Positions 1 to 8,971 of a DNA stretch of 64,000 nucleotides are shown piece by piece. Both the position numbers and the translations under genes were made by a program. Below the pieces are notes generated by a model. The model was not told where the DNA came from. It searched no databases and saw only the letters and a list, made by a program, of their open reading frames with translations. Source of the stretch: Chromatiaceae bacterium (GTDB taxonomy: Bacteria; Pseudomonadota; Gammaproteobacteria; Chromatiales; Chromatiaceae); NCBI GenBank assembly GCA_024235315.1, contig JACKMP010000003.1, positions 186,001-250,000 of the forward strand, in the 5' to 3' direction. Positions within the stretch are counted from its first letter, which is position 1. Each line of letters opens with the position of its first letter.

Positions 1-3000
1 TCACCGTCGCGGTCGATCGGGGAAACGGTGGACAAGCCATTGGCACCACCGCCAGCCGCGGTCGAATTGACGTTGGACAGATCAATCGTGGCCAGCAGGT
101 TGCCACTGTCGATGGCGACAATGTACAGCAGTGCCTTCCCTGCGACGCTGTCGTAACCATTGCCGAATACCGCCACCCAGCCATGGCCCTCCGCCTTGAT
201 GATCGCCGGCTGGCTGAAGGTATAGCCGAGGTGCTCGAAATCGCTGCCGGCAACACTCGGCGTCGCGATGATCTCCCACAGCACGATATTGTCCGCGTTG
301 GTCTCGCTGAAGGTGTTCGGATCGGTGACATCGAGCGCGAACACCCCGTTGCCGCCGGCGCCGAGGGTGCCGACCAGCGCGGTGTGCCATGCGCCGCCCC
401 AGAACGCGTCGACCACGGTGGACGGGCCATCGATGAAATAGCGGTGCGCATAGTCTGTCGAGGTCAGCTCGCTCAGGTTTGCATACAGGGCACCGGGGAC
501 GAAGGCCAGGCGTTCAGCACCGGTACATGCCGATACCGCGTGCAGGGCGCCGTCGTTGGCACCGAAGTACAGCATCGGTTCGCGACTCCCCGCACTACTT
601 CCACTGCCCGCAGACCAGGTGGTAATCGGTGTCGTGCCGTCGCTCTGGTAGCACTCGGAGTTGCTGTATTTGAGCTTGAACTCGGAGTATTTGGCCGTCT
701 CGAAAAGGTTTGCCGTACCCGGTTCATAGTCACGGTAGCCGAAGATCGGCGCCGCCACCACGGTCGGCGTGGAGTGCACCACGTCTCCCAGCGGGGTGGA
801 CCGGTTGCGGAAAGGCCCACTATTCGCCAGCTCGTTCGAGGTATCGCCACGCAGGTAGTTGAGGCGGTCCATACCGAGGCCGTCACCGAGTCCCGAGTCC
901 GGGTCGAGGTTCAACGCTGTGCGCTGCAGTGCGGTCAGCGGGGAAGTGTCGTCCGTGAGGTCCGACGGCGTACCGTTGTCATCCCAACGAAACGCAACCC
1001 CCTGCGTGCCGTCCCAGGTGATCCACTCGCGGCCGCTGTCGTAGTTCTGACCCGCGATCACGCTGCCCGCATCCCACTCGGCCGACTGCAGCGTACCGGT
1101 GGTGATATCCACCGGGAACGACAGCAGCTTGCCCGACCAGTCGTTACTGTCGAAGCGCGCCTGGTAGATACGCGTGGTGGTCTGCAGACTGACCGAGTTG
1201 GCGACGACGGACGCCGATGATGACACGGTCGCGACCGTCTCAAACACCGTTGCCAGTTGCTCACTCAACTGCCCCGGGTTGCGCGCAAAGAAGTAATTGT
1301 CCGGCTGACCGTTGCCATCCGTATCCCACTCGTATGCCTGGTCGGGAATATCGTTGGGCGCCGCAGTACTGGGCGGCCGCTTGCTGGCATCGGCCTCCTC
1401 CTTGTACCCACCCCACTTGGCGGCATAGAACAGCGGGTCCTGCAGCAGGCTGCCGGAACTCGTGCCCAGGGTGTAGGCAACCGAGGTTGCCGGCTGGCCG
1501 GTCTCGCAGGTGACTGCCGCATTGGCGCAGGTAAGCACACCGGTCGGATCGGTGTAGGCGGTGAAAAAGTTGATGCCGGAATGCGTATGGAAGCCGTCCT
1601 GTGTCGTACCGGCAATGATGTAGCCAAACCCCATCTGGTTCGGTGTCGAATCGGCAAACACACTGGTGGTCACTGTAATCGTATTGGGATTGACGTTGGT
1701 GTTGAGTGAGTAGGACAACAGCCCGGCCATGTCCTGGTCGTAGTCCCCGCCCTGCTCACTGTCTTCCCAGTTGATGTAGAACTTGCCGGTATAGATGCCG
1801 GAAGACGTCTCCGCGTGCTTCTGCACCACCTTGAAATCCACGATCGCGCAGTTTCCGCTGATCGACTGGTTGCGGCAGGCAGGCAATATCGTGACCGGGT
1901 CGGTCTGGCCCGGGACCGGGACCTCGATCTTCGGCACCGCAGGCGACAGTGTCACACCGTAGGTATCAATCTTGATCTCGGCAGTGTTGCCCTCGTCGTC
2001 GGTAAGATCGTTACGGATCGACTCCTTGTGTGCGTAATAAGCCAGACCCGCAATGTCGTAGCCACCGCCAAGGCGCGGTGCTTCGGGACAGATCCCCTCG
2101 GCATCCGCCAGATTGTTGACCGTCTTCGCGGTACACAGACCGTTGGACACGGTACTGCCGGTGCCCACGAAAAAGTCGTTGCCATCGATGCCCTCACCGG
2201 ATGCCGCACCCACTGCGTTGGTCCAGGTGCTGACCGACCCGAGTGAAGGCAGCCCGGATGCACCGCCGAGTTCGTCGCCGTCGTACGAGGTCACGCTGGC
2301 ATTGAACTGGATCACCTTGAGTGGCGCGCAGTAGTTGCCAGCGTTCAGCGGATCAACCCACGATGATGCACTGATCAGGTTGTTGATAAAGCTGGAGTCG
2401 TTCGCATTGAAACCGGGCGTGGTCTTGCCGGCGAAATAGCGCACGCTCTCGAGGAAGATCTCAGACTGCGGGTTACCCCAGTTGGTACAGCTGCCGTTGT
2501 TGAAGGTATTGATGCCCCACGAGCAGTTGTCTGCCGAGTTGTAATAACCGGGGTCGTGATCGTAGCCACTGACGCGCAAGGCATCCATATTGGAGATGAT
2601 ATTGCCCGCCGCCGGCGCACTCTTGAAGGTACCGTCGGTGGAGACGTTGATCTCGTCGGTGATCGGGCCGACATTCTTGCGCAACGTGCCGCCCGATTTG
2701 TTCTTCTGGAAGCTGCCGGTCATCAGGCCGAAGTAGATCGAGCCGTCGTCGCCGTATTCCTGCAGCAGGCCGTAGGGCTTGTAGTTGCCACTCGGGTAGG
2801 CCTTGCACTTCTCCACACCGATCAGGCCGGTAACGCAGGCCTCGACCCGCGCGATGTAGTCTCCGTCGCCCAACCGGTCATTGGTCCAGTTCGGGTTGTT
2901 GGCATCAGCATCCAGCCCGGTGGTCGCGGCATGGTTGCCATTGTTGGTGTTGGGATTCGGCGAGTTGAAGATATCCGACTGCAGTTCGCCGTGCCCGTCC

Positions 3001-3674
3001 CAGTGGCATTGGAAGCGTTCGTTGGCGGCCCACAATGCGAAGTTGCCCTCAGCGACACGCAGCAGTGGCGGCTCGGTGCGGTCCTCGGAGTCACCGTTGG
3101 CCGCATAGGTCGTGTTACAGACGGTGATCTCGGAGACCGAAAACGGCGTCAGCTTCGCGATCTCACCACTCGTCGACTCTTCGTAGTACTTGGCGAAGCT
3201 GTGCGCATCACTTGGCAGGTAGGAGCGTTCGAGCACCGTCAGTGAACTGGTGTCAGTCGAACGATAGCCGCCATACAGGATCTTGCGCACAGTATCGATG
3301 CGCGTCATTGAGGCCCAGTTGAGGAAGTTGCCGCTCCAGTCGCCGCTGACTGCATCGCAATATTTGTCGCTGGTGAACGCCTGCGGCACGAACCGGCCAG
3401 ACGAATAGTCGTAGCACTTGTAGCTGTCGAAATAGCCGTAGTAGTCGATGTCATGGTTGTAGGTGATGTCAAGCACGCCGTCTTCGTCAACGTCCGACCA
3501 GTCGTCATAGGCCTTGTAGAACAACTGGTGGTCGTTCGACATGTTGATCATGACCTGGGTCTCGGCCCCTGAGATCAGGAAGATGGGCACCTGTGCCGGG
3601 GCCGCCGCCGCCTGCTGCGGCAGCAGGCCACCGGCCACCAGGCCGAATGAGAGGACGATGTTGTGGATGCGCAT
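1..3674 (-). CDS. pilY1: Type IV pilus tip/assembly protein PilY1 (3' end outside window)
   Basis: The frame starts at ATG 3674 and stays open to the window edge, giving at least 1,224 codons. PilY1 is a large surface or pilus-tip protein needed for type IV pilus extension and often for adhesion. An Ala-rich signal peptide covers residues 1-25. An Asp-rich stretch near residues 58-83 (DVDEDGVLDI, then DIDYYGYFD) looks like a metal-binding loop. The C-terminal part has the hallmark propeller motifs GDVVHSTPTVV (about residue 961) and FGANDGALHA (about residue 1035). It is the last gene of a fimT-pilV-pilW-pilX-pilY1 operon, 27 bp after pilX, which is the standard order in gammaproteobacteria. 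The stop codon is not in the window. Confidence 0.95.
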   Translation of the reverse strand, partial: MRIHNIVLSFGLVAGGLLPQQAAAAPAQVPIFLISGAETQVMINMSNDHQLFYKAYDDWSDVDEDGVLDITYNHDIDYYGYFDSYKCYDYSSGRFVPQAFTSDKYCDAVSGDWSGNFLNWASMTRIDTVRKILYGGYRSTDTSSLTVLERSYLPSDAHSFAKYYEESTSGEIAKLTPFSVSEITVCNTTYAANGDSEDRTEPPLLRVAEGNFALWAANERFQCHWDGHGELQSDIFNSPNPNTNNGNHAATTGLDADANNPNWTNDRLGDGDYIARVEACVTGLIGVEKCKAYPSGNYKPYGLLQEYGDDGSIYFGLMTGSFQKNKSGGTLRKNVGPITDEINVSTDGTFKSAPAAGNIISNMDALRVSGYDHDPGYYNSADNCSWGINTFNNGSCTNWGNPQSEIFLESVRYFAGKTTPGFNANDSSFINNLISASSWVDPLNAGNYCAPLKVIQFNASVTSYDGDELGGASGLPSLGSVSTWTNAVGAASGEGIDGNDFFVGTGSTVSNGLCTAKTVNNLADAEGICPEAPRLGGGYDIAGLAYYAHKESIRNDLTDDEGNTAEIKIDTYGVTLSPAVPKIEVPVPGQTDPVTILPACRNQSISGNCAIVDFKVVQKHAETSSGIYTGKFYINWEDSEQGGDYDQDMAGLLSYSLNTNVNPNTITVTTSVFADSTPNQMGFGYIIAGTTQDGFHTHSGINFFTAYTDPTGVLTCANAAVTCETGQPATSVAYTLGTSSGSLLQDPLFYAAKWGGYKEEADASKRPPSTAAPNDIPDQAYEWDTDGNGQPDNYFFARNPGQLSEQLATVFETVATVSSSASVVANSVSLQTTTRIYQARFDSNDWSGKLLSFPVDITTGTLQSAEWDAGSVIAGQNYDSGREWITWDGTQGVAFRWDDNGTPSDLTDDTSPLTALQRTALNLDPDSGLGDGLGMDRLNYLRGDTSNELANSGPFRNRSTPLGDVVHSTPTVVAAPIFGYRDYEPGTANLFETAKYSEFKLKYSNSECYQSDGTTPITTWSAGSGSSAGSREPMLYFGANDGALHAVSACTGAERLAFVPGALYANLSELTSTDYAHRYFIDGPSTVVDAFWGGAWHTALVGTLGAGGNGVFALDVTDPNTFSETNADNIVLWEIIATPSVAGSDFEHLGYTFSQPAIIKAEGHGWVAVFGNGYDSVAGKALLYIVAIDSGNLLATIDLSNVNSTAAGGGANGLSTVSPIDRDG

Positions 3675-3701
3675 ACTTCTTTCCTCGCCCGATCCCGCCG
3701 T

Positions 3702-4241
3702 TCAGCGGAAGTAGGTGCTCTGAAGGATCACTTCTGAATTGGGTGATATACCGTGGCCCTTACCGGTGACCCGGTAGTAGCGCACACGTGGTGCCTGGTC
3801 CTGGAAACCCACGGTGAGGTCACTGGCCGGCAGCTCGATCTCGGGCAGCTGCTCCACGTAGTACTCAGGGACCTCGCTGACCAGCAGATCGCCGCCATAG
3901 GTCAGCACATCCGACGGCACACCGAGGCCATAGTTGCTCGAGGTCTGCGGATCGACGCTGTGCGACGAATCCGTGATGCCGTAGGTGCCGTCCGAGCCGT
4001 CGAACAGCATCGCGCTGAACACACTGGTGACACTGATCGCGTCTTCACCAATACGCAGTGCGGTTTCGGCGGCCTCCAGGGCCGCGCTGTAGTCACGGAA
4101 ATTACCGGCCATGCGCTCTTCCATCGTGGTGTCGCGGATGCCCGCGGTACCGAGGATGGTCAGCACCAGCAACAGCACCAGGGCGACGATCAGCACTGCG
4201 CCGCGCTGTACCCTAAGGTTGAGTCTGTTCATGTCACGCAT
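3702..4241 (-). CDS. pilX: Type IV pilus minor pilin PilX
   Basis: A protein of 179 residues with a short basic leader and one N-terminal hydrophobic helix (residues about 14-36, GAVLIVALVLLLVLTILGTA). It is followed by the conserved TTMEERMAGNFRD segment and AALEAAETALR, both typical of PilX. It lacks the classical G-F/L-T-L prepilin motif, as PilX proteins often do. PilX is part of the minor-pilin complex that primes pilus assembly in the inner membrane. ATG 4241 is preceded by GAGG at a suitable distance; ATG 4232 is a possible alternative start. It sits 12 bp after pilW and upstream of pilY1. Confidence 0.92.
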   Translation of the reverse strand: MRDMNRLNLRVQRGAVLIVALVLLLVLTILGTAGIRDTTMEERMAGNFRDYSAALEAAETALRIGEDAISVTSVFSAMLFDGSDGTYGITDSSHSVDPQTSSNYGLGVPSDVLTYGGDLLVSEVPEYYVEQLPEIELPASDLTVGFQDQAPRVRYYRVTGKGHGISPNSEVILQSTYFR

Positions 4242-4253
4242 ATCACTGGACCT

Positions 4254-5315
4254 CTACAGCACGCTGTTGCGGACGGAGACCAGGGCGGTGAACTCCTGGC
4301 GCAGGCGCAGATCACCACTTGCCGGAGTGACCGGGCCCGTCCCGTTGGGAAAGAAAGTGAACGGCGCCTCGGTCGCGCTCGCACCCTCGACGCTGTTGAG
4401 CAGCAGTGAAACGCGAACCGCCATGACCTCGCTCCAATCGGTGACACCGCCCGGGTCCTGGTAGTCATCGACGACACCGTTGCCATCGGTATCCAGCGCG
4501 AACTGGACCTGCAGGTCCTCCACGCCGTCGACCAGTTCCTGCGAATTGGTGCCGTCAAACCGGTACAACGCAGTAATGGGTTGGTTGTAGCTGTTCACGC
4601 GGCCGGTGTCGCCGATGAAATAGGTGTGGGTGGCGAACTCCATCACCACCGAATCGGCACCGTAACGCCGCGACAGCCCGGCCTGGCTGTTCGAGGATGC
4701 AGCGTGCGCGATCTGCGTATCGCCGCCGCTCTCGGTGACCCCGGTCGCGCGGAAGATATCCGCACCGGCACAGTCTGCGATCATCAGGTATTCGTCGGTC
4801 GCGAATCCGCTGCCGGTGCCAATCACGTCGACGGTACCTGTGGTCAGGATCTCGCCGGTCACGAAGCGCACGTCGGAGCGCAGCGGACCGCGGATCTCGA
4901 TCGAGTCGGTTCCGTTGTCGCCGATCGTGCCGTCCGCGTCATAGTCTGGCCCCTGGTACATCGCCTTGCCGCCGTAGGTGTGGGTCGCAGTCTCGTCATT
5001 GCGGCCGTCGAAGAATTCACCGGTGGTGAAGTTCGTCAGGTATGGCGGTGGCGTATTGGCCAGGATCACCACACGCGGATCGAGGCGCGGTGAAAGGCAG
5101 CCGCCGAATCCCGCCAGTTGCAGGTCGGCCGCGATCTGCCGCATCGCATAGCGGCCGTTCTCCTGCAGCGTGCCGAGACCGTTCTGCATCTGGTAGGTGG
5201 TCTTGTTGGCCGTGAACACCAGCAGCACCCCCGCCAGCAGCACCAGGCTCAGCGTGGTGGCAACCATCAGCTCCACCAGGGTAAGGCCGGCCTGTCGCTT
5301 CATTACCAGGTTCAT
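4254..5315 (-). CDS. pilW: Type IV pilus minor pilin PilW
   Basis: A protein of 353 residues with a type IV prepilin signal (RQAGLTLVELMVATTLSLVL, residues about 7-26), where G is the cleavage position and E is the +5 glutamate. The size and the body, which includes ALRRQ-like RYAMRQIAADLQLAGFGGC, fit PilW. The start at 5315 overlaps the pilV stop as ATGA; an in-frame ATG at 5303 would leave a shorter leader. PilW acts with PilV, PilX and PilY1 in the pilus-tip initiation complex. The open frame extends further upstream inside pilV, but that part does not look pilin-like. Confidence 0.92.
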   Translation of the reverse strand: MNLVMKRQAGLTLVELMVATTLSLVLLAGVLLVFTANKTTYQMQNGLGTLQENGRYAMRQIAADLQLAGFGGCLSPRLDPRVVILANTPPPYLTNFTTGEFFDGRNDETATHTYGGKAMYQGPDYDADGTIGDNGTDSIEIRGPLRSDVRFVTGEILTTGTVDVIGTGSGFATDEYLMIADCAGADIFRATGVTESGGDTQIAHAASSNSQAGLSRRYGADSVVMEFATHTYFIGDTGRVNSYNQPITALYRFDGTNSQELVDGVEDLQVQFALDTDGNGVVDDYQDPGGVTDWSEVMAVRVSLLLNSVEGASATEAPFTFFPNGTGPVTPASGDLRLRQEFTALVSVRNSVL

Positions 5316-5773
5316 AGCTGCACCCTCGTCACCACCTGCAGCTTGTTGCCACTGTCCCTCGTGTCGGCCCAACGCACCTTGATGGTGGCGACATTGCTGA
5401 CGCCGTTCACATCCAGCTCGCTCTCGCCGCCTGGCAGGCGTTCCACGTAGTCGCGCCATTCCTCGACGTCCATCTGTGCCACCTGCAGTGCCGAGCAGGT
5501 GCCGCTGCAACTGGTCGACGTGGGTGAACTGGCATATGCGATGTCGTAGTTGCCGTTGCGCGCGCTGTCTCGATTGGCGCGCATGCGGTCGATGATGTCA
5601 TGCGTGACGATGGTCGCCTGTGAGCGCAGAAACGCGCTGTGATTGTTGCGCAGGCTGGTGGTCTGCAGACCGCTGAGCCCGAGCAGGCCGACGGAAAGCA
5701 CGACCAACGCAACCAGCACCTCGAGCAGGGTGAATCCCTTGGGCGCGATCCCTCTTGCGGTTGCGGCACGCAT
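5312..5773 (-). CDS. pilV: Type IV pilus modification/minor pilin PilV
   Basis: A protein of about 153 residues with prepilin motif KGFTLLEVLVALVVLSVGLL near residues 12-31, followed by GLSGLQTTSLRNNHSA, a conserved PilV segment. It is a minor pilin, processed by prepilin peptidase PilD. The start is chosen at ATG 5773 because it gives the usual short basic leader. A GTG at 5779 with a better-spaced G-rich Shine-Dalgarno, or the upstream ATG at 5815, cannot be excluded. The gene is translationally coupled to pilW through an ATGA overlap. Confidence 0.9.
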   Translation of the reverse strand: MRAATARGIAPKGFTLLEVLVALVVLSVGLLGLSGLQTTSLRNNHSAFLRSQATIVTHDIIDRMRANRDSARNGNYDIAYASSPTSTSCSGTCSALQVAQMDVEEWRDYVERLPGGESELDVNGVSNVATIKVRWADTRDSGNKLQVVTRVQL

Positions 5774-5829
5774 TGTCACGATACATCCCCCAGGCTGTTG
5801 CAGGAGGCCAGACACTGGCCGATTCCCGA

Positions 5830-5873
5830 CGACGATTGCCGAGAGGCCTCGGCTCCTACAGCGAATTCGGCAA
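5830..5873. repeat. REP-like inverted repeat between fimT and pilV
   Basis: The short gap after fimT holds the segment CCGAGAGGCCTCGG within CTGTAGGAGCC-type sequence when read on the minus strand. It resembles small REP/BIME-like extragenic palindromes that are common in gammaproteobacteria. I see only this clear copy, with a weak relative between the tRNA and parA, so the repeat-family claim is tentative. It could modulate fimT-pilV transcription. Confidence 0.3.
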
Positions 5874-6392
5874 TCATGGGCATGCCCCCCGCGCGCTGCG
5901 CACCTGTCCCGACGTGGTCACCGTGACGCAGCGTTTCGCCGCATTGGACCCGCTGCCGGTCGCATCGCTGTTGTTCAGCTCGAAAGTGTAGGCACCATTG
6001 GCTTCCCCGGTCGCCAGGAAGGCCACCGATGCACCGCCCGTGATGGCAACTGTCGAGGTCGGTGCCAGCGCCCCCCAGGAACGCAGCACGTCGCCCGCAT
6101 CAAATGAGCTGTTGTTGTTGATATCCGAGTGCACCAGCCAGCCGCCGGCCCAGTCGCCGGCACCCCCGCAGGCACCGCCGCTCGACGAGCAGACCGTCAC
6201 CAGGTCAGCCCGGTTGACCGCCTCGCTGCGCGCCAGCTTCAACGCCGCGACCAGCTCGTTTGCCTGGGTTGTCGCACGGTTGCTGCCGGCCAGCCCGGTA
6301 AACAAGGGCATGCCGACCGCCAGCAGCACGATGGCCACCGCGAGGGTCACCATCAGCTCGATCAGCGTCAGGCCTGTCTGTCTGGTATTCAT
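5874..6392 (-). CDS. fimT: GspH/FimT-family minor pseudopilin (FimT/FimU)
   Basis: A protein of 172 residues starting MNTRQTGLTLIELMVTLA, a perfect prepilin cleavage motif (TG/LTLIE) followed by one hydrophobic helix. The body matches the GspH/FimT family: AARSEAVNR-like ALKLARSEAVNRADLVTVCS, then WAGGWLVHSD. It is the first gene of the minor-pilin operon. FimT/FimU caps the pilus rod and, in some species, helps DNA uptake. Start 6392 is chosen from the prepilin leader; the frame continues upstream without such a signal. The gene is divergent from thiO, with about 120 bp of shared promoter region. Confidence 0.9.
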   Translation of the reverse strand: MNTRQTGLTLIELMVTLAVAIVLLAVGMPLFTGLAGSNRATTQANELVAALKLARSEAVNRADLVTVCSSSGGACGGAGDWAGGWLVHSDINNNSSFDAGDVLRSWGALAPTSTVAITGGASVAFLATGEANGAYTFELNNSDATGSGSNAAKRCVTVTTSGQVRSARGACP

Positions 6393-6514
6393 GATGGCGG
6401 TATAGCAGTTACGGTTAATGAAGGGGGAGTGCCGGTGATAGACTGCGGCGATTCCCCGACGAACGGTGTGCAAAGGTATCTCATTCCTGCGTTAGCGGCA
6501 GACTTTTGATCCCC

Positions 6515-7606
6515 ATGAATCGAATCATCATTGTCGGCGGCGGCGTCATCGGCCTGCTCACTGCCCATGAACTGGCCAGCGCCGGGCAGAATGTGACGCT
6601 GTTCGAGCGCGGAGAGACCGGGCGTGAGTCGTCGTGGGCCGGTGGCGGCATTGTCTCGCCACTGTTTCCCTGGCGCTATCTCGACAGTGTCACCGCCCTG
6701 GCGAGCTGGAGCCAGGCCGTATATCCCGCCCTGTGCGCAGATTTGGCCGCTCATACCGGCGTCGATCCCGAGTACACCGGAAACGGGCTGATCCTGATTG
6801 CCCCGGACGAGGCGGACGAGGCTCAACGCTGGGCGACCCAACACCGGCATACGTTGTCATTGATCGATCGCGACACCTTTCACCGGTTGGAACCACAGGC
6901 GGCAGACCCGGCCGATGCGGCGCTGTGGATGCCGAACGTCGGCCAGGTACGCAACCCGCGCCTGGTACGGGCGCTGCGTCAACGGATCTGGCAGCTCGGC
7001 GTCGAGGTGCGCACAGGTGACGCGGTAACCGGGCTGCTGATCAACGGTGACCGCTGCCAAGGCGTGCGCAGCACCAGCGGCGCGCTCGAAGGCGATGCAG
7101 TCGTGGTGTGCGCCGGTGCCTGGAGCGCACAGGTGCTCGCCGACTACGCCGCACCGCCGGCCATCCACCCGATCCGCGGCCAGATGCTGTTGTTCAAGGC
7201 GTCGCCCGGCACGATCACTCGCATGGTGCTGGAATCAAGCCGCTACGTGATCCCGCGGCGGGACGGCCGCACCCTGTTCGGCAGCACCATCGAGGACGTC
7301 GGTTTCGACAAGCGGACCACAGAGGCTGCACGCGAGGAGCTGTATTCGATCGCCACCCAGCGCTTTCCGATACTGCGGCAGTTTCCGGTCGAGGCGCACT
7401 GGGCCGGACTGCGCCCTTCATCGCCGGCCGGCGTGCCGTTCATCGGTCGGCATCCGCAGTTCGCAAACCTGTTCATCAATGCCGGGCACTTCCGCAACGG
7501 GATCGTGCTCGGCCCGGCCTCGGCGCACCTGGTGGCCGACCTGGTGCTCGATCGCCATCCCATCCTGGATCCGGCGTCGTATTCCTGGACCGCAGCGCGT
7601 GGTTGA
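6515..7606 (+). CDS. thiO: Glycine oxidase ThiO (FAD-dependent D-amino acid oxidase family)
   Basis: A protein of 363 residues. The N-terminus MNRIIIVGGGVIGLLTAHEL is a GxGxxG FAD-binding Rossmann motif. It is followed by the DAO-family body with GRESSWAGGGIVSPLFPWRY and the C-terminal AGHFRNGIVLGP signature of ThiO. ThiO oxidises glycine to iminoglycine for the thiazole half of thiamine. ATG 6515 is preferred over an in-frame TTG at 6506. No other thi gene is in view; the gene stands alone between the pilus operon and the tRNA. Confidence 0.9.
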   Translation: MNRIIIVGGGVIGLLTAHELASAGQNVTLFERGETGRESSWAGGGIVSPLFPWRYLDSVTALASWSQAVYPALCADLAAHTGVDPEYTGNGLILIAPDEADEAQRWATQHRHTLSLIDRDTFHRLEPQAADPADAALWMPNVGQVRNPRLVRALRQRIWQLGVEVRTGDAVTGLLINGDRCQGVRSTSGALEGDAVVVCAGAWSAQVLADYAAPPAIHPIRGQMLLFKASPGTITRMVLESSRYVIPRRDGRTLFGSTIEDVGFDKRTTEAAREELYSIATQRFPILRQFPVEAHWAGLRPSSPAGVPFIGRHPQFANLFINAGHFRNGIVLGPASAHLVADLVLDRHPILDPASYSWTAARG

Positions 7607-7644
7607 GTCGCGGCGCAAGCTGCCGCATAATTCGCCGCCTTCAC

Positions 7645-7720
<76 letters not shown>

Positions 7721-7769
7721 TCTTCATCAGGCCATCGTCTCGAGCGCGTAGCGGAGAATCCGCTTCCTA

Positions 7770-7793
7770 CCCCCCACATTTTCTTTCGGGGGG
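7770..7793 (+). promoter_or_regulatory. Hairpin that includes the parA Shine-Dalgarno
   Basis: Six C residues (7770-7775) are followed by a 12-nt loop and six G residues (7788-7793). The G run lies 4 nt before the GTG start of parA and is the only plausible Shine-Dalgarno. In the mRNA this perfect 6-bp G:C stem would hide the ribosome site, so parA translation may be low unless the hairpin is opened or bound. The structure is seen in the sequence; the regulatory role is inference. Confidence 0.55.
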
Positions 7794-7797
7794 AAAC

Positions 7798-8640
7798 GTG
7801 ATCATCCTGACTATTTGCTCCACCAAGGGCGGCGTGGGCAAAACCACGCTGACCGCCAACCTGGCCGGACTTCTCGCCGACGCGGGCCAGCGGGTCCTCC
7901 TGGTCGACGCCGACATCCAGCCCACACTGAGCAGCTACTACCCCCTGGCACAGCGGGCCGAGGGGGGTCTGCATCGATTGATCACCGCAGGCTCCATCCA
8001 CGGCGCCATCAGCCGAACGCAGATACCCGGTGTCGACATCGTGGTCTCGGACGACCCCGAGGGCAGTATCGAGAACTGGATCCTGCATACCCCCGACGGC
8101 CGGGTGCGCATGCGCTACGCACTGCGCGACCTGGAGCGGTACGACATCATATTGATTGATACCCAGGGCGCGGTTGGCCCACTGCAGGATGCCGGGGTCC
8201 TGGCCGCGGACCTGCTGCTCTCGCCCATCCCCCCCGAAATCCTGTCCGCGCGCGAATTCGCCCGCGGCACGCTGGGCATGCTCGAGCGCCTGCGCCCGAT
8301 GGGTCACCTCGGCGCCCCGGTCGGTCACCTGCACGGGCTGATCTACCGCATGGACCGCACCATCGACGCCGCCGACGTCGCCAGCACCCTGCGCCGGGCC
8401 ACCTTCGGCGAATCGCGCGGCGGGATCTCGATCCTTTCCACCGTGGTGCCAGCCACCGTCGCCTACCGCGAGGCCGCGACCGCCCGCCAGCCGGTGCACC
8501 GGATCGAGCGGCAGCGGCGCGGGCCGACGGCCAGCGCGCTCGAGGTCATGACCGCGCTGGTCAACGAACTCCTGCCGCACATCGACCTGGAACAGGCGGG
8601 TGAGCCTTGCCAGGCACAGGAGGGACTCCGCCATGCGTGA
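7798..8640 (+). CDS. parA: ICE ParA-family ATPase (Soj-like)
   Basis: A protein of 280 residues starting at GTG 7798. A deviant Walker A motif KGGVGKTT lies at residues 10-17, LLVDADIQPTLSSYY at about 35-49 and the Walker B-like ILIDTQGAVG near 116-125. ParA ATPases move or stabilise DNA together with ParB; in this ICE group they promote maintenance of the excised circular form. Its place right beside the tRNA matches relatives. Its last codons overlap the next small gene. Only the unusual G-run ribosome site precedes the start. Confidence 0.93.
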   Translation: MIILTICSTKGGVGKTTLTANLAGLLADAGQRVLLVDADIQPTLSSYYPLAQRAEGGLHRLITAGSIHGAISRTQIPGVDIVVSDDPEGSIENWILHTPDGRVRMRYALRDLERYDIILIDTQGAVGPLQDAGVLAADLLLSPIPPEILSAREFARGTLGMLERLRPMGHLGAPVGHLHGLIYRMDRTIDAADVASTLRRATFGESRGGISILSTVVPATVAYREAATARQPVHRIERQRRGPTASALEVMTALVNELLPHIDLEQAGEPCQAQEGLRHA

Positions 8641-8971
8641 CGAGATTCTTTCCCGGTGGCAATGCGAACCGGCTGACAGGCACAGCACCAACCCGGGCCG
8701 CGGAAACCCCCTTTCCACGCCCGACGCACACGCCGCACCCGGCCACGGTACCGGCCCCTACCTTCGGCAGGGAACCCTGTACGCCGTGGAGGTGTGCTGG
8801 ATCAGCGGCGGTGCAGTGACCTGCCGCACCTACCGCGTCCGCGCGGCCGGTGAATGCCAAGCCGCCCGTGTCGGCTGCCGGCGGGCCCGCAGGATGCTGC
8901 GCAGACGACGGGTCTCGCGCATCGAGGCCGTCGGCGTGGAACCGATCGGTCGGGGAGACGGCCATGAGTAA
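8633..8971 (+). CDS. Small basic protein of unknown function between parA and parB
   Basis: A reading frame of 112 residues beginning at ATG 8633 and overlapping the parA stop by 8 bp and the parB start by 8 bp. That strongly suggests translation as part of a parA-x-parB operon. I do not recognise the family. The C-terminal half is Arg-rich (RRARRMLRRRRVSR) and could bind nucleic acid. A copy of the GGAAA-CCCCC-TTTCC palindrome lies inside the gene at 8702-8716. The frame extends upstream in parA without a better start. Confidence 0.6.
   Translation: MRDEILSRWQCEPADRHSTNPGRGNPLSTPDAHAAPGHGTGPYLRQGTLYAVEVCWISGGAVTCRTYRVRAAGECQAARVGCRRARRMLRRRRVSRIEAVGVEPIGRGDGHE
8702..8717. repeat. GGAAA/TTTCC palindrome, copy 1
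   Basis: GGAAACCCCCTTTCCA: 5-bp inverted arms around a C5 spacer, inside the small gene between parA and parB. It is one of seven related palindromes in the ICE maintenance module; see the cluster at 12541-12829. Confidence 0.6.

Noticed and set aside
183..1220. Long plus-strand open frame opposite pilY1
   Set aside because: It is antisense to a clear PilY1 frame in GC-rich DNA; the translation is Arg-rich without any family-like motif.
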